A DNA stretch of 64,000 nucleotides from Muscardinus avellanarius (GCA_963383645.1 OY726560.1:62500558-62564557), one strand, 5' to 3'. Positions 11,713 to 25,301 are shown, numbered from the stretch's first letter. The notes: generated by a model not told the origin, from the letters alone. Translations and numbers: made by a program.

Positions 11713-12104
11713 TTTGTTTATGTTTATTTGTCTTGCATTTTATATACAATGTAACCTGCTAAAGATAAGGACTTAAGTCTGGTTTGTAAAGTATGGCAGA
11801 TATCAGCCTATACTTAATCTCTTCCAATTTCCTTCTGCAATAACTTAATGCAAAAGCCAAAAGCTAAAAACACAAAACACTTCTAAAAGACATCTCAGGT
11901 CGGTTTCCAGACATGTTTTAACCATATGGCATCTATTTGAATTTGTAACAATATTAAGAGGAGAAAGAAGCAGATATTACATAAAACATACATTTTATTG
12001 GTTCATATTTAGTAAATATAAAGCTCTGCAATCTATGGTTGTAGAAGTTGTCTTTTGGTCAGAGCACTGCAGCTAATGTGCTGAGATACCACACACAGTA
12101 ATTG
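11713..12104. other. Unique sequence
   Basis: No gene or repeat recognised. Confidence 0.4.
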
Positions 12105-13058
12105 GAAGAAAACTCCTCGCTGAGGTTTTGCCTTCATTGTCTGGAGTTTCTCTGGTATCCCTAATATTCCCTATCTCAAGCATATTAGGGAAAACATATG
12201 TTCCTTTTTGTTCTGTGCTTGGCTAATCTCGCTTAACATAATGTTCTCCAGGTCTTTCCATCTTCTTACGAATGATATAATTTTGTTCTTCTTTATTGCT
12301 GAGTAGAATTCCATTGTGTGTATTTTCCATAATTTTGTAATTCATTCATCTGTTGATGGACACCTAGGTTGGTTCCATATTTTGGCTATTGCGAATTGTG
12401 CTGCTATGAACATGAGTATGCCTATGTTACTGTAGTTCTCTGATTTCAACCCCTTTGGAAAGATACCCAGAAGTGCTATAGCCGGATCATATGGTGGATC
12501 CATTCCCAGTTTTCCAAAGAATCTCCACACTGATCTCCATAGTGGCTTAGTCTGCACTTCCATCAACAGTGAAGAAGAGTTCCTATTTTTCCAAATCCTT
12601 GCCAACATTTGTTGTTATTTGTCTTCTTTATGTTTGCAACTCTGATTAGGGTTAGATGGAATCTCAGTGTACTTTTGATTTGCATTTCCCTGATTGCTAA
12701 TTTTACTAATACATGGAAACTTGCTAACTTGTTGAACATTTTTTTCATTTATCTATTGGCCATTTGTATCTCTTCTTTGGTGAAGCGCCTATTCAATTCA
12801 GTTGCCCATTTCTTGATTGGATTATTTGTCAGCAAAACCAGGAAGGAAGGGTAAAAGAGAAAGAAGGCTAATGGGTCATTAACGGAAAAGCAACATGCAA
12901 CTATGTGATGTGAATATAACATTGTTAACCTGGAGACTCAGTATCAAGAGGGAGGGAAATGGGGAAGGGGCAGAGGGAGGGCACCAAGTTCTGTGTGAAT
13001 ATATGCCATTGTCAGCATGATAAACTCTGTGAGACTATAGTGCACCAATAAAAAATAA
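12105..13058 (+). mobile_element. L1 with 5' inversion (twin priming)
   Basis: 12105-12830 reads as L1 ORF2 C-terminus and 3' UTR on the minus strand. At about 12831 it switches to the plus strand with the last ~230 bases of the 3' UTR, ending 'agtgcaccaataaaaaataag'. The inverted block covers L1 sequence just upstream of the direct block, as expected from twin priming on one L1 RNA. Confidence 0.7.
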
Positions 13059-14655
13059 GAAAAGTCTTGCTGACTATTTTCTTGACTATGGAAGAGATGA
13101 CAGTCAGTGAAGGAGGTTTGGCTAGCCCAAGAAGTTGAAAGAACCCAATATTTTTGAAGTAAATACATTTTATTTGAATTTAGAGTTGTTTGTTACAATT
13201 CTTATTTTTTTTTACCAATACATAGAAACTTGTTAACCAAATAAATGAATACAGTTCAAAAGAAGCATAAAATAAATCCCAAAGGAAAAAAAGCACTGCA
13301 AAGAAAGTTCACTCATTGGGGTCCCCAGAAAATAGACTTTAAGGCTGATATTTATTCGTATTTTATTCACTGGAAAGTGTTGTTGAGATGAGTTCCTGGA
13401 CTGTGTGAGCTGGGGAGTTCACACTTCCAGTTGAATTGGAGAGTTCTAATTCCAGTTACTCTTATTTTGTAGAAAGTTTGGCTTAAAATGACATGGTCTG
13501 CTTTTAAGTCAATGCTCACTGAAACCATATATACATTAAAAACTGAAATGATGTGGCAAAATTACAGAGAAAGCAAATCAAAGAGATAAAGTGTGGTTAA
13601 GCTACATTTTATTTATTCATTCATTCTTATATTTATTCATTTACCAAATGATATGCTAGTATGAATACACTCTGTGAAAAGACTCAGATATCATTAGGTC
13701 TTACATAGCATGGTAGATTTTAAACAGAGAGACACTGACCTTCTTTGACTTTACAGTAAAATAAACTACCCTACTCTCTGTGCCAATGTTACTATACATG
13801 GACAAGCATGGAAGAGCATTCCAAAAAAAAGTTATCAGGAGCTAAGTTCCCAAAACAAACCCCATATCCCACTAAACCTTTTCATCACTGTTATGTACTA
13901 TATAATTTTCTTTTAAAAAAAAGACATTAAATTAGAGCCATGCTGCCCTGTAAACTTTCAACATACAATCTTCTACAACTTCATCTATATTTGAGGATTC
14001 AGCATAGTAACCAGGGCCCTAGATGTGTGTGCCAAAGACAGCACGGTAGGGGTGTGGGGGTTAATATTTCATGCCATCTACATGATTTTCTTTATAATTC
14101 TTATGACAGCTTCTTATGTCAAGAGAATTGACGGTCCCAGAAAAATCACATATTCTTTACTTTCCATAAAAGTTGAGAACTAGTTTGGCTGTCTATTCAA
14201 GTTGTCAAATAAATGAAAAAAGTAAACCACCTTTAGGCTAAAATTGTGGCACATTCCTCTCAAAGTTGGTAAATGGTTGTTTTAGTAAATACTATGTAGA
14301 TCCTCTTATACTTGCTAGCCCTAATGTGAGTTGTTTTTACAAAGTAAAAGTATACATGACGAGTACATACTAAGAATATATAGATGGATATATTAAGTAC
14401 TAGCAGTTTTAAGGACTAGATTAATTGTCTTGTATTTACCAAATGAATGCTTAATTTCTTGAAAGATAAAATTAAATAAAGCCAAAATTGAAATTTAGAA
14501 TCTGCAATGTGTTGATTAGATTCCTGGAGGAAACATGAGAGAACTACAAAGAATAAGGTTGAATATTTAATTAGAGAAAACCATATCCTCAAGTTGTGAA
14601 AAACTGGCCTGATGGCAGAAACAGATTTTAAAACTACACAATAATTGCATCAAAT
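13059..14655. other. Unique AT-rich sequence
   Basis: About 1.6 kb without recognisable repeats or coding signal. Confidence 0.45.
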
Positions 14656-14659
14656 TGAA

Positions 14660-15055
14660 AGCTGTATCAGTACCTACTGCCATTCCCAAACTTGGTGATT
14701 TAAAAAAAATGATCATTTTATTTTCTTATGATCTGGGGTAGGTGCAGTTAGCAGTACTTTCTGGTCTTGCATGGGGGAGCATATAGCTGTTATCAGCTAC
14801 TAGGTCAGCTTAGACCTGAGCTATGAAGACTGGTATCTTCAAGTAGGATAGCCTGAGATTTTATATGGTAGCAGAGTTCTCAAGATCAATAGAGCCCAAA
14901 CTCCAATTCAGAAGTTTTTTGCCTTCTCATTTGCTAATGGCCACTGGCCAAAGCAAGTCATATAAACAAGCCCAGATCAATGAGAGAAGGGCTACACAAG
15001 GCAGATATCCATTGAGGGCAATCATTGTGACAATATACCAAATAAATTAACTGGT
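14660..15055. repeat. Probable ancient interspersed repeat
   Basis: Weak likeness to a widespread old mammalian repeat that begins with an 'accatt..caaacttggtg' type block and ends near 'aagggctacacaaggca'. I cannot name the family by eye. Confidence 0.3.
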
Positions 15056-15068
15056 AATATGATATGTT

Positions 15069-15081
15069 TTTGTGTGTGTGT

Positions 15082-15130
<49 letters not shown>
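15069..15130. repeat. (TG)n microsatellite
   Basis: About 30 TG units with two CG interruptions. Confidence 0.95.
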
Positions 15131-15132
<2 letters not shown>

Positions 15133-15334
15133 CATGTGCTTGGGAGGTTGTCTAAGCAAATTGTCCACACATGACAATCAAATCCATATTTGAATTAAGA
15201 AAGACCATTTAACATGTGTCAGATTCCTTATTACACAATTAAATGAAACTATAATCTTCTAGAGATAATGAAGATAATGAAGATAAGGTTAGACAGTTTT
15301 GTGTTAGTCCATGCTTAAAAATGAAGTTTTATAA

Positions 15335-15525
15335 AGTTCAGTGATGCACATACCTGTAATCCCAGTACTTGGGATGCTTAGACAGGAAGATTACAGGTTT
15401 AAGACCAGCCTTAGCAGCTTAGAGAGATCCTCGGGAACTTAGTAAGATACTTTTTCAGAATAAAAAGTAAAAGAGCTGGGAAAATAACTCATAGGTAGAA
15501 TGCTCTGGTTCAATCCCCAGAAGCC
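15335..15525 (+). repeat. Old B1-dID SINE
   Basis: Plus-strand dimer of the older type with the repeated 'cttag' linker blocks; the right part ends 'tcaatccccagaagccc'. Diverged. Confidence 0.8.
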
Positions 15526-15714
15526 CAAAAGTAAAAAATATGGTTACGTTATATAAATAATTAAATGTACAATTAATAAAATTATCAATAAATTGTTGTG
15601 TTTTATGCAAATAATTCCACTAGGCTATTTACCTTATTTATTGCTTTGGAATTGCAGAGTGTGGACAAATTTTATACCCCTAATAAATGAATGAAAATAT
15701 AGTGTAAAATCTAT

Positions 15715-15954
15715 TTTATTTATGTATTTATTTATTTATTCATTCATTTATTTATTGTGGTACTGGGGGTGGAACCCACGGGTATTCTCCCTCCAAGATA
15801 CAATCTCAGCCCTGTTTTTTATTCTTTATTTTGAAATAGGGTTTACTAAGTTGCAAAGGGCCTAACTAAATAGCTGAGGCTGTCCAAGATCCTCAATCTT
15901 CCTGTCTTATCCTCCCAAATGGGATTACATGTGTGCGCCACCATGTCCAGCTGT
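15715..15954 (-). repeat. B1-dID SINE with (TTTA)n tail
   Basis: Minus strand; tail at 15715-15758, ID part 'gtggtactgggggtgg', left part ending 'gcgccaccatgtccagct'. Confidence 0.85.
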
Positions 15955-16640
15955 TTACAATCTTTTTAAAACTTTTTTTATATTGTAAACATCCTACTTA
16001 GAGAACTTTGTCATTCTTTAAAATATTATCATGGGATTAATAAACATAATTTGGGCTCAATTTATATGCTACTAAAATTCATATCAGAAATATTCCTAAT
16101 ACATGCATACTGCTTTTGTTCAGGAGGCTTTTATGAAACACAAATAAGTAGTGTTCTTTAAATTTGATCAGTTGCACAAATAACTATTACATCATTATTT
16201 ATTAAACAGTTTTCTATCTGTTTTCAAGCCATAAACTATGCCTGTGAATATTTAAACAAAGAGAAAGATATGTTGCAATAACAAAAACACCCACAATTTA
16301 TTTACAAGTTAGCTTGTTTCTTGCTCACCAGATGCTCAGAGGCTCAGTAGGTGGGCTCTGGCTCTAAGAATTAATCTGGAAAATCTGGTGCCATGGTTGG
16401 CTCTGATTCTTTAAACACAAGGCCACCATGGGTGCCTCAGGTGTCAACATCTTCAGTCTTGAGGAAAGAATGAGAAAGAGCTAAATATACTACAAAGGTC
16501 TTTCATCAAGTGAAACTGATGTTGAATACATTGCTTCCATTTACATTCTATTGTAGAACTTACCTTCATGGACATACTTGGTCATGCATAGTAACAAAGG
16601 AAGCTGAGAAATACAGTCTGATTGAAAATCTTTTTTTCAC
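15955..16640. other. Unique sequence
   Basis: No gene or repeat recognised. Confidence 0.4.
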
Positions 16641-16906
16641 TTTAGGAAAAGAAGGAGATATTATAGATGAGCAAATAAGGCAACCTAACTGAGGGGATGG
16701 GAGGAGGAAGGAAATTCTATGATGTACCTGATGTACATTCACAAAAATATCAAAGTTAAACACTTAGTCAAACATAAGAAGGAGGTAGAGGAGAGAGTGG
16801 GGTGAGAATTGGGTAAGTGCTATTTGGGTGATGTGTACATGTATGCCTTCACCATCTTTTATCCCATTAAGATGTATGATTACAATGCACCAATAAAAAT
16901 TAATTA
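16641..16906 (+). mobile_element. 5'-truncated L1 (3' UTR only)
   Basis: Contains 'gatgagcaaataaggcaacc', 'gatgtacctgatgtacatt', 'tgggtgatgtgtacatg' and ends 'aatgcaccaataaaaattaa'. Confidence 0.8.
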
Positions 16907-17112
16907 AAAATCTTTTTTTCTAAGAAACAAAAAGTACACAGATTAAATAAAGCCTAATATACTTCTCCATATCCAACATCTGATTACCTAGATACTTCTT
17001 GTAAATGGAGTTTAAGTGATTAATACAAGATTGGTATGGTATATCTGTAGTCTCTGAACTTCTCAACTATTATTTTATAAATTCTGTATAAATTATATAA
17101 AAGTTTAGTCTC

Positions 17113-17309
17113 AGCCAGGTGTGGTGGTGCATTCTCATAATTTCAGTACTAGGGATGCTGAGACAGGAGAATTTAGGTTCAAGGACAGCCTCACCTAGTG
17201 AGACCTGTTTCCAAATAAAAAATAAAATAGGGCTGGGTTGTGGCCCAGAGGTGCCCTGGGTATAATCCCCACTAACACATAGACAAACAAACAAACAAAT
17301 AAATAAATA
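17113..17309 (+). repeat. B1-dID SINE
   Basis: Plus-strand dimer of intermediate age with an (AAAC)n/(AAAT)n tail at 17279-17309. Confidence 0.85.
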
Positions 17310-17751
17310 CTTAAATGTTTTAGACTTGAAAGTCAGAAGCAGTTTAGTATAAGAATCTCCTTGACAATTTTTCTTCAAGGTAGTTGGTCATTCAGGTGCT
17401 GATTAGAAGTTTTCTTTGAAAGAAAACTATTACACGATGTTACTCAGTTAAAAAACACATCTTTCGAAATTCAACATCTCTTAAATTCTACTTGCTCTAC
17501 TTGTGGAACAACACACACAGTTAACTTCTTCCACATGACTTTGTTTCTTCTTAAGCTTACTTTTTGGTTTAAATATGATTTTAGATATAAAAATTTTTGA
17601 TAGAAAATTGACATGGTCTAGAAAGTCTTCCATATTCTTCCTGAACATGTATTCTTCATGGGAAATAAGTGCACTTTTTTTGACATGAGGAGGCAGTATC
17701 ATTTCTTCAATAATTACTTAATGATTATTAATAGTTATTTCTTAAACATGG
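17310..17751. other. Unique sequence
   Basis: No gene or repeat recognised. Confidence 0.4.
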
Positions 17752-17965
17752 GTTTTTTTTTTTTTGCGGGTCTGGGGGTGGAACCCAGAGGCATTTAACC
17801 TCTGAGCTACACCTCCTGCCCAATTTTTTATTCTTTATTTTGAAACAGGGTCTCACTGAGTTGCAGAGGGCCTCACTAAGTAGCTGAGTCTGTCCGCGAA
17901 CCGTGATTCTCCGGTCTCAGCCTCCCAAATACTGCGATTACAAGCATGCACTATCACGCCCGGCA
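17752..17965 (-). repeat. B1-dID SINE, older type
   Basis: Minus-strand dimer: poly(T), 'gggtggaacccagaggcatt', 'ggcctcactaagtagctgag', ending 'tatcacgcccggc'. Confidence 0.9.
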
Positions 17966-17982
17966 AACATTTTCGATAATTT

Positions 17983-18110
17983 AAAATAGTGGTTCTGTAA
18001 GGATGGCCCACAGACTAGAAACATCAGTAGCACATGGGAAATTTTTTGGTGACATAGTACAAATGCCTGAGCCCAAAACCAATCAAGAAATCAGTAGAGT
18101 CCTGAAATCT
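17983..18110. repeat. MER5-like hAT transposon relic
   Basis: Blocks 'tagtggttctgtaaggatgg', 'catcagtagcacatgggaa' and 'aaatgcctgagccc' follow the order of MER5-type non-autonomous DNA transposons. Heavily diverged; family assigned by eye. Confidence 0.5.
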
Positions 18111-18144
18111 CAGCTCATTTGTCATTGTGACCTAATTACCTGAT

Positions 18145-18550
18145 TAAAAAAAAAAAAAAAAAAAAAAAACTTAAGAGAAAGAAAAGTTTATTTGAGCTCA
18201 GGAATTTAGAGTTTCAGTTCATGTTTGAACAGCTCTAAGGCAGAAACACAGTGTGGTGGAGGACAGCTGCTTAACACAGGGCAGTCAGGATGCCAGAGTG
18301 GGGCTGGGAGTGGAATCAGGGACATATATTGTTTCCAAGACCATACTCCCAGTGATCCATCTCGTCCAATCACACTGTATCTGTCTATAGCTACCACCCA
18401 ATTAAGTTCATTCAAATTTATTATTCCATCAGTGGACTTACCCACTGATGAGGTTAGAATTCCATTCACTTTTTTCACCTTTGAACATCAGCATTGCCAA
18501 CACATGAGCTTTTCTGGAGAACATTTCATGTCAAAACCATGCCAATTCGG
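18145..18550. repeat. A-run plus likely ancient interspersed repeat
   Basis: A 26-base A run (18145-18170) precedes a moderately GC-rich 380-base block. Its end ('acatgagc..ttctgga..acatttcatgtcaaaaccat') recalls an old mammalian repeat I cannot name. The 142-codon frame at 18225-18653 crosses its boundary and shows no domain, so I do not call it a gene. Confidence 0.35.
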
Positions 18551-19678
18551 CATAAAAAATGGAGAAGTATTGGACCAAGGAATGAAAAACAAGCTATGTG
18601 TTCTGATTGTTTTTAATGTAGACACACAGAAAATGTTATTTAACTACTGGTAGCAACTTTATGAATTTACTAGAAAATAACAACCATTTGTCAGGAAAGT
18701 AAGCTAATCTTTGTTAAACATAAGTGAACCTCAGGTTGTCTTGCTTCTTAGGAAATCATGATAATAACAAACATGTTCTGGAATCAATGAGTATTTATAA
18801 GAGTGTCTAGGAGGTCTCTTGATGATAATTTTCCTTGTTGTAATTGTTCTGTAAATATAATTACTATAATGAGTAAGCAGAGAAAGTAGCAGGCTGAAGG
18901 GTACACTATTATTTCATAAGTCACTTTTCTGGTTTCCATTTTCTTGGTTTTATTTTTCATTTGGAAATGGTGAAGTCCTTAATATTTTCTAAAAGCCAGA
19001 AACAATGTTTACATGACCTACATAACTTACATGGTAAATTCCACCCCATGTGTAACTACATTTTAACTTCAGAAACAATATTATTTTCTGAGTTTTCAAG
19101 CAAGCAAAGTCACCTTGCAATGTAACTAAAGACAGAAGCCTTTCATTTAGCTTTGAAAATATTAATGTGTTTCTTAAAACAATGTTGAATTTTATATATG
19201 GACCTAAATAAGTTTTAATAATAATTATTTTTAACTTTCAATAAGTCTTTTGATATCTGCTAAATCCTAAGAACTAATTTCAGCCTTCAACATACTGAGG
19301 GCTTTTCTCTACTTTCTCTGTGGTGTATACATCTATCTACTCTAGGATACATGTTACTTAGGCCAAAGCTTTAAACATGTGTGATTTCCAGAGAAACTCT
19401 ATGTATCATAAAAGATAATTAGCACATAACAGGCCAGGAAAATTGGCATGGAGGTAAATAGTTTGGTCTAAAAAATGAGTTAGCAAATGTGAGTTGAGTT
19501 TATCTGGAAAAAAAATCCCACATTGATTTGCATTAACTTTGAGTTTTTGGTGCTTTTATTTTTATATAATTTCTAAGTTAGAGCGAACCAGTAATATACA
19601 TTATGGAGAAAACCACCCTAAAAATTTTGAATTCTAGTGATTACAGTGGTAAGTATTGAAGAAATAATGCAGTCACTC
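18551..19678. other. Unique AT-rich sequence
   Basis: No gene or recognisable repeat. Confidence 0.4.
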
Positions 19679-19867
19679 TTTTTTTAAATTTTTTGGTGGT
19701 ACTGGAGATGGAACCCTTCTACCTCTGGGCTACACTCCCAGACTTATTTTGTATTTTATTTGGAAACAGGGTCTCTCAAGCAAGCAAAGCTGGCTTCAAA
19801 CCTGCGTGATCCTCCTGTCTCTGCCTCCCAAGTGCGGAGATTACAAGTGTGCGCCACCACGCCCAAC
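19679..19867 (-). repeat. B1-dID SINE, young subfamily
   Basis: Minus strand; about 15 bases missing in the right part (gggttcctggaag block). Ends 'gccaccacgcccaact'. Confidence 0.9.
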
Positions 19868-20184
19868 TATGCAGGCACTCTTAAAATACAAAGGGAAGGC
19901 AAATATAGTGAATATAAGCCTAGTTCTTGGATTTAGATGGATCTGAGTTTATTCCAAAGTCACTCCAATTTACCAAGTATGGACATTTTACTTAACCTGA
20001 CTAGATACAATTTTTATTTCAATGTATTATTGTGCTACCTCTGACAAATTATTATCTTGGAATGTTGTCCTCACTCATGAAATGGTTATGAAAATCATGT
20101 GCTCTTTACCTCTAGTTGCCTTCAACCCTAATTGGCTGAAGGGATTCTATGAGTGATGATCAGTATTAAAAAGGTACTATATTA

Positions 20185-20243
20185 GAAGGCAAGTACTCTA
20201 CCACTGTGCTATACTCCCACCCCAAAAGGAACTCCAAATTCTA

Positions 20244-20332
<89 letters not shown>
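20185..20332. repeat. ID fragment followed by (CT)n and (CA)n
   Basis: 20185-20222 is a minus-strand ID remnant ('actctaccactgtgctata'). It is followed by (CT)n at 20245-20291 and (CA)n at 20294-20332, a compound microsatellite. Confidence 0.8.
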
Positions 20333-20334
<2 letters not shown>

Positions 20335-22264
20335 GAAGAATAGAAGATGATAGTTAGAGGAAAGAGTCAATATTTCTTTTTCTAAAAATAGAAATGTAGT
20401 AAAAATAAAATTCTTAGCCATTCTATGTTCAAACATGCTCATTTGAGAGGCCCCACTAGTCTCTGCGTGATGAAGTTCTATGTTCTCACACTCACCAAGA
20501 TGTGGCAGGGACATCTATTTAGAAGCTATGCTAAGAGGGTGCCATTCACAATGGAAACACTCAGTGAAGCAGTGCTACAACCACAGATATTTGTTGTGTT
20601 GCAATGTAATAACCTCACAGATTTAGGATGGAAACAGAGTGAACTGTTGCCCCCAATCAGGTTCTTTCCTCAGGCACTGGGGGCACAGATACATTTAGGC
20701 TGATAGCAAGGAGAGTAGATGAACAGAATGAAGTTCTCAAGACTTCCCAGCAGCCCCTTACCAACAGGGCTAAGCCACGGATGACTTTGGTTTTTCCCCC
20801 AGATAAAAGATGGAAGAGTTCCTTCAAGGATTCACTGAACTGAAAATGTTCGCATCTCAGAATTACTATCAATCGCATCTGTGCCCTTACAAAGACATGA
20901 ACATAAATCCATAAGGATGGCTCATCCATCCATTCATTCCAAAGCCTAGAGAAATGAGAAAATAGAACATGTGAGAGTCTTGCAGGTTGTGTGTTATTGC
21001 AGTTAATTCTCAGTAATTCCTAGTTCTATCATAGTGTGGAGGCATCACATCCCTATATCACATCTGAGGCAAGTTGATTATTATCATTTGCCCTCAGTTC
21101 TCTTTCCTGGAGCCTGAGATTAGTGAAGAGAACAGAGTCCACTTTATATTTTAGCAGGAAAGAAAATATGCTCTACTAAGAATTTAGCTTTTCGGATGTT
21201 GCCTTTGAACAAGATGGCTTAATTTATCTGTCTCCACAGAGTCTGGAAGAGAAGGAGACTGTCTCTAAGAATTTAATTATTTTTAAGAAGAGGGTATAAT
21301 TTTTATGCTCCTGCAAATGCTTTATGCTGATAAAATGCAGAGAAACAAAGGGAAATGCTCTTCATTTGGAAAGTCCCTAAAAGGATCCCTAGATGTACAA
21401 AAGAAGACTTAAAACAGCTTACAGAAGAGAATTAAAAGCTTAAATTGTTTCAGTACCATCTAGATTAGACGCTTACATTCCAATATAAGGCTGGAGATAA
21501 AAAGATTTAAGTATAACTCTATCTAAGACCACGAGAATTCCAAAATTAAGACCATGGGTCATTTTTGTAAATCTCTTGTTTTACAAAGACCTTCTTTCTT
21601 TTCTAATTTCTGCCTTAACAGCACCAAGGAACTAAAATTCGGCCCTTAAAGCCCTACAAACACTCTCCTCTAACCACCCATTTGAGATACTCCTCCCAAA
21701 TGATGCTCTGTTCTTTCAGTGGCTTTCATACTGAGCCTGCTTCCTCTGAGGCTCATATAGTGGAGATTTAACAAATTCTAGATAAGAAGGAAGTAATTTT
21801 TAATGGACAGTGGTAGAATAGGTAGAAGGTGAGGAAATCCAGGAAGAGACACAGGACCTGTTACTATGGGATGCCAGCAGAGATCCTTGAGAGATTTTCA
21901 AGATTGGAAAAGGGGAAAGACATTTTCAAGTCAATAAGCTAACATCAAACATTTCACACATTATTGGATTGTGATAGCAGTGTACTGGTGCGGAAAGTTC
22001 TACTGTTCCCAGTACTACATGCTATTTCTAACCTATTTTCTAGATAAACTGAAATGATAGTGAGTGGGCATATGTGAAGTTCTCTATCCCACATTTAGTT
22101 TAATATGTTGCAGAGAAGAAAGAATTTTAGGCATGTGGAAAGTTAAACTTTAGAGAGAAAATGTATAATTCAGCAAAAGTAGGAAGGTAAAAAAAAGCAA
22201 AGGTAATTAAATAGAAAACCCACAAAGATACTTATGAAAATGTCAACTTTAAATTAAAAGAAAT
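20333..22264. other. Longest unannotated unique stretch of the left half
   Basis: About 1.9 kb with no SINE, L1 or recognised relic. Open frames of 73-92 codons at 20425-20929 lie on both strands without a domain. Absence of insertions could reflect chance or constraint. Confidence 0.45.
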
Positions 22265-22388
22265 GATAATCACAGGGATACACCATTGCACGTAAAGATC
22301 TCTCATCAAGTGCTGTGTTCATGCATGTCCCTATCACTCTGCACTTCATTATGGTAGGAGATTACAAAGCATCAATAAAAGTATAGTT
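22265..22388 (+). mobile_element. L1 3' tip
   Basis: Only the last ~120 bases of an older L1: 'catcaagtgctgtgttcatg' and 'gattacaaagcatcaataaa'. Confidence 0.6.
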
Positions 22389-22404
22389 TAATAAAATAAA
22401 ATTA

Positions 22405-22592
22405 CACGGGCATGGTGCCACACACTTGTAATTCCAGTATCTGGGAGACTGAGACAGGATTTGCAGCCAGCCTCAGCTACTTAGGCTCTCCGAAACTTAG
22501 TGAGACCCTGTTTCAAAATAAAGACTAAAAAATAATGCTGGGGTTGTAGCTCAGAAGTAGAATGCCTGTAGGTTCCATCCCCAGTACCACAA

Positions 22593-22631
<39 letters not shown>

Positions 22632-22634
22632 ATA
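22405..22634 (+). repeat. B1-dID SINE with (AAAT)n tail
   Basis: Plus-strand dimer with part of the left unit deleted; ends 'ccatccccagtaccac', then about 11 AAAT units at 22592-22634. Confidence 0.9.
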
Positions 22635-22972
22635 GCAAAGAATAAAAAATGTTTGGCATTATTATCTGGTTCTCAACACCAAGTTATTTGAGTTGATAAG
22701 AGAAATACTTGGTAACATGGACATTTCTGAGACCAAAAGATACCACAGGACATCAATAACGCTAGGAAGGATCTTGAGTTCTCTATATATTCTAGTTATT
22801 AGTCCTCTATCAGAGGAGTAAGTTGCAAAAATCTTCTCCCATTCTGTTTGCTCTCAATTGAGGCTCTTGATAGTTTCCTTTGCTGTACAGAAGCTCTTCG
22901 GTATAATGCAATCCCACATATTGATACACCTTTTAGTTTCTTGTGCCTTTGGGTCTTGATGAGAAAGTTTTT

Positions 22973-23187
22973 TTTTTTTTTTTTTTTTTTTTTGGTGGTG
23001 GTACTGGGGTTCCTGGAAGCCCTTCTACCTCCGGGCTACACTCCCAGACCTATTTTTACATTTTTTTTTTTAATTTGGAAACGGTCTCCTAAGCCAGAGC
23101 GTGCAGCTGGCTTCGAACCTGCATGATCCTCCTGTCTCTGCCTCCCAAGCGTGGGGATTACAAGCGTGTGCCACCACACCCGGTGTT
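22973..23187 (-). repeat. B1-dID SINE inside L1
   Basis: Minus-strand full dimer. The 12-bp target repeat 'gagaaagttttt' flanks it at 22961-22972 and 23188-23199, cutting L1 ORF2. Confidence 0.95.
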
Positions 23188-23600
23188 GAGAAAGTTTTTA
23201 CCTGTACCTATGTGTTACAGTGTTAGATCTATGCCCTCTTCAAGAAGCTGCAAGATCTCTAGTCTAATTTCCAAGTCTTTGATGCATCTTGAATTTACTC
23301 TTGTGCAGGATAAGAGAGTAGGATTTATTTCCATTTTTCTGCATAAGGTTAACCAGTTTTTCCAAACCCATTTGTTGAAGAGGCTATCTTTTTTCCACTG
23401 TATGTTTCTGGCCTTTGTCAAAAATCGATTGGTTATAAGTGTGAGGATTTATTTTTTCTGATTCTTCCATTGGTCTATGTATCTTGGTTTTGTGCCAGTA
23501 TCATTCTGTTTTTATTACTATGATTTTGTAGTATAAAGTCAGGTATTGTGATCCTTCCTGCATGATTTTTGTTGCTGAGAAGTACTTTTGATATTCTGTT

Positions 23601-23626
23601 TTGTTGTTGTTGTTGTTGTTGTTGTT
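23601..23626. repeat. (TTG)n microsatellite
   Basis: About eight TTG units grown inside the inverted L1 block. Confidence 0.9.
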
Positions 23627-25301
23627 CTTCCAAATGAATTTAAGGACTGACTTTTCTAAGTTTGTGAAGAATGACCTTGATAATTTAATGGATATTGCAT
23701 TGGATCTATGGATCATTTTTGGAAGTATGGCTATTTTGACTATATTTATTCTGCCTATCCATGAACATTGAAGATCTTTCCGTCTTCTAAGTTCTTCTTC
23801 ATTTTTTTTCAATGTTTTATGGTTTTCTTTGTTGAGGTCTTTTGCTTCCTTGATTAAGTTTATTCCTAAGTGTTTTATTTTTTGTGGAAAATCCTGATTA
23901 AAAGTGTTTTCTAGATTTCTTTTTCAGTGGGATTATGGTTGGTATACAGAAAAGCTTCCAATTTTTAAAACTGATTTTGTATCCAGACATTTTGCTGAAT
24001 TTGTCAATCCATTCTATAAGCCTTTTGGTTTAGTTTGTGGGGTCTTCTAAATATAGCATCATGTCATCTGTAAATAGTGAAAGTTTTAGTTCTTTTCCTA
24101 TTTGTACTCCTTTGATTTCCTTTTATTGCCTTATTGCTCTGGCTAGAGTCTCAGTTACTATATTAAAAAGAAGTGGTGATAATGTACAAGAAACTCTGCA
24201 CTCAGAAAACAAATAACCCAATCAAAAAAATGGGCAGGTGAACTAAATAGACACTTTACGAAAGAAGAAATTCAAATGACCAATGAATGCATGGAAATTT
24301 GCTCAACATCATTAGCAATCAGAGAGATGCAAATCAAAACTACCCTGAGATTTCACCTAACTCCAACTAAAATGGCAATCATTCAAAAGACAAACAACAA
24401 ATGCTGATGAGAAAGTGGAGAAGTAAGAAATCTAGTACATTGTTGGGGGATTGCTAATTAGTGCAACCACTTTGGAAAACAGTATGAAGGATCATCAGAA
24501 GAATGGGAATAAACTTACCATGTGATCCAGCAATACCATTTCTGGGTATCTACTCAAAATAATGGAAACCAAAGTACCAAACTAATGTATACATATCTAT
24601 GTTCATAGTTGCACCTATGTTCACCATTGCCAAACTATGGAACCAGCTAATATGCCAGTCAACAAATGAATTGATTACAAAATTATAGGATATGTACACA
24701 ATGGAATTTTACTCAGCTATAAAGAAAAACACAATTGTGTCATTTACAGGGAAATGGATGGAACTGGAGGATATTATGTTAAGTGAGATTAGTCAACCAC
24801 AAAAAATAAGAAATCATATGTTCTCCCTAATATGCAAAAGCTAGCAAGAAAAGGGATCATAGGAGGAACTCCAGAAAAAGAAGATACTATAGATGAGCAA
24901 ATAAGGTGACCTACCTAAAGTGATGGGAGGGGGAAAGAGGGAAATTCTTTAATACGTATGATCTACATTAACAAACATATCAGTGTCAATCACTCAGACA
25001 ACATGAGAAGGAGGGAAAGAGAGGAAATGGGGCAGAAATTGGGTAAGGGCTAATTGGTTGAAGTAAATGCAAAAGAAAGGTAGGGAGGAGGGCAACTGTG
25101 TGTCTGTACATTGAGAGGTGTCACCAAAATTTGTCCTCAACATAGGAGACTCTAGCTCTTCTGATCTGGGCCTCACTATCTCCCCTGCATGGATAATATA
25201 CTAAGTTTACTCTGAGAGATTACTAACTTTATGACCAATTGTTAAATTAGAAAAAAAATGACAAAGGTTAAAAATACCCACAATAAAGTTTTAAATTCTT
25301 A

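Larger units (their letters stand above)
22773..25062 (+). mobile_element. L1 with 5' inversion, SINE-interrupted
   Basis: 22773-24194 is L1 ORF2 on the minus strand, covering endpoints from the RT region to just past RT. 24195-25062 is L1 on the plus strand and continues from the point where the inverted block ends (ORF2 C-terminus into 3' UTR). This mirror arrangement is the signature of twin priming. The last ~90 bases of the usual 3' UTR and the A tail are missing, so the right end was trimmed later. A SINE sits at 22973-23187. Confidence 0.75.

Noticed and set aside
18225..18653. 142-codon frame as a gene
   Set aside because: Crosses the edge of a probable ancient repeat, no domain, no splice or promoter context.
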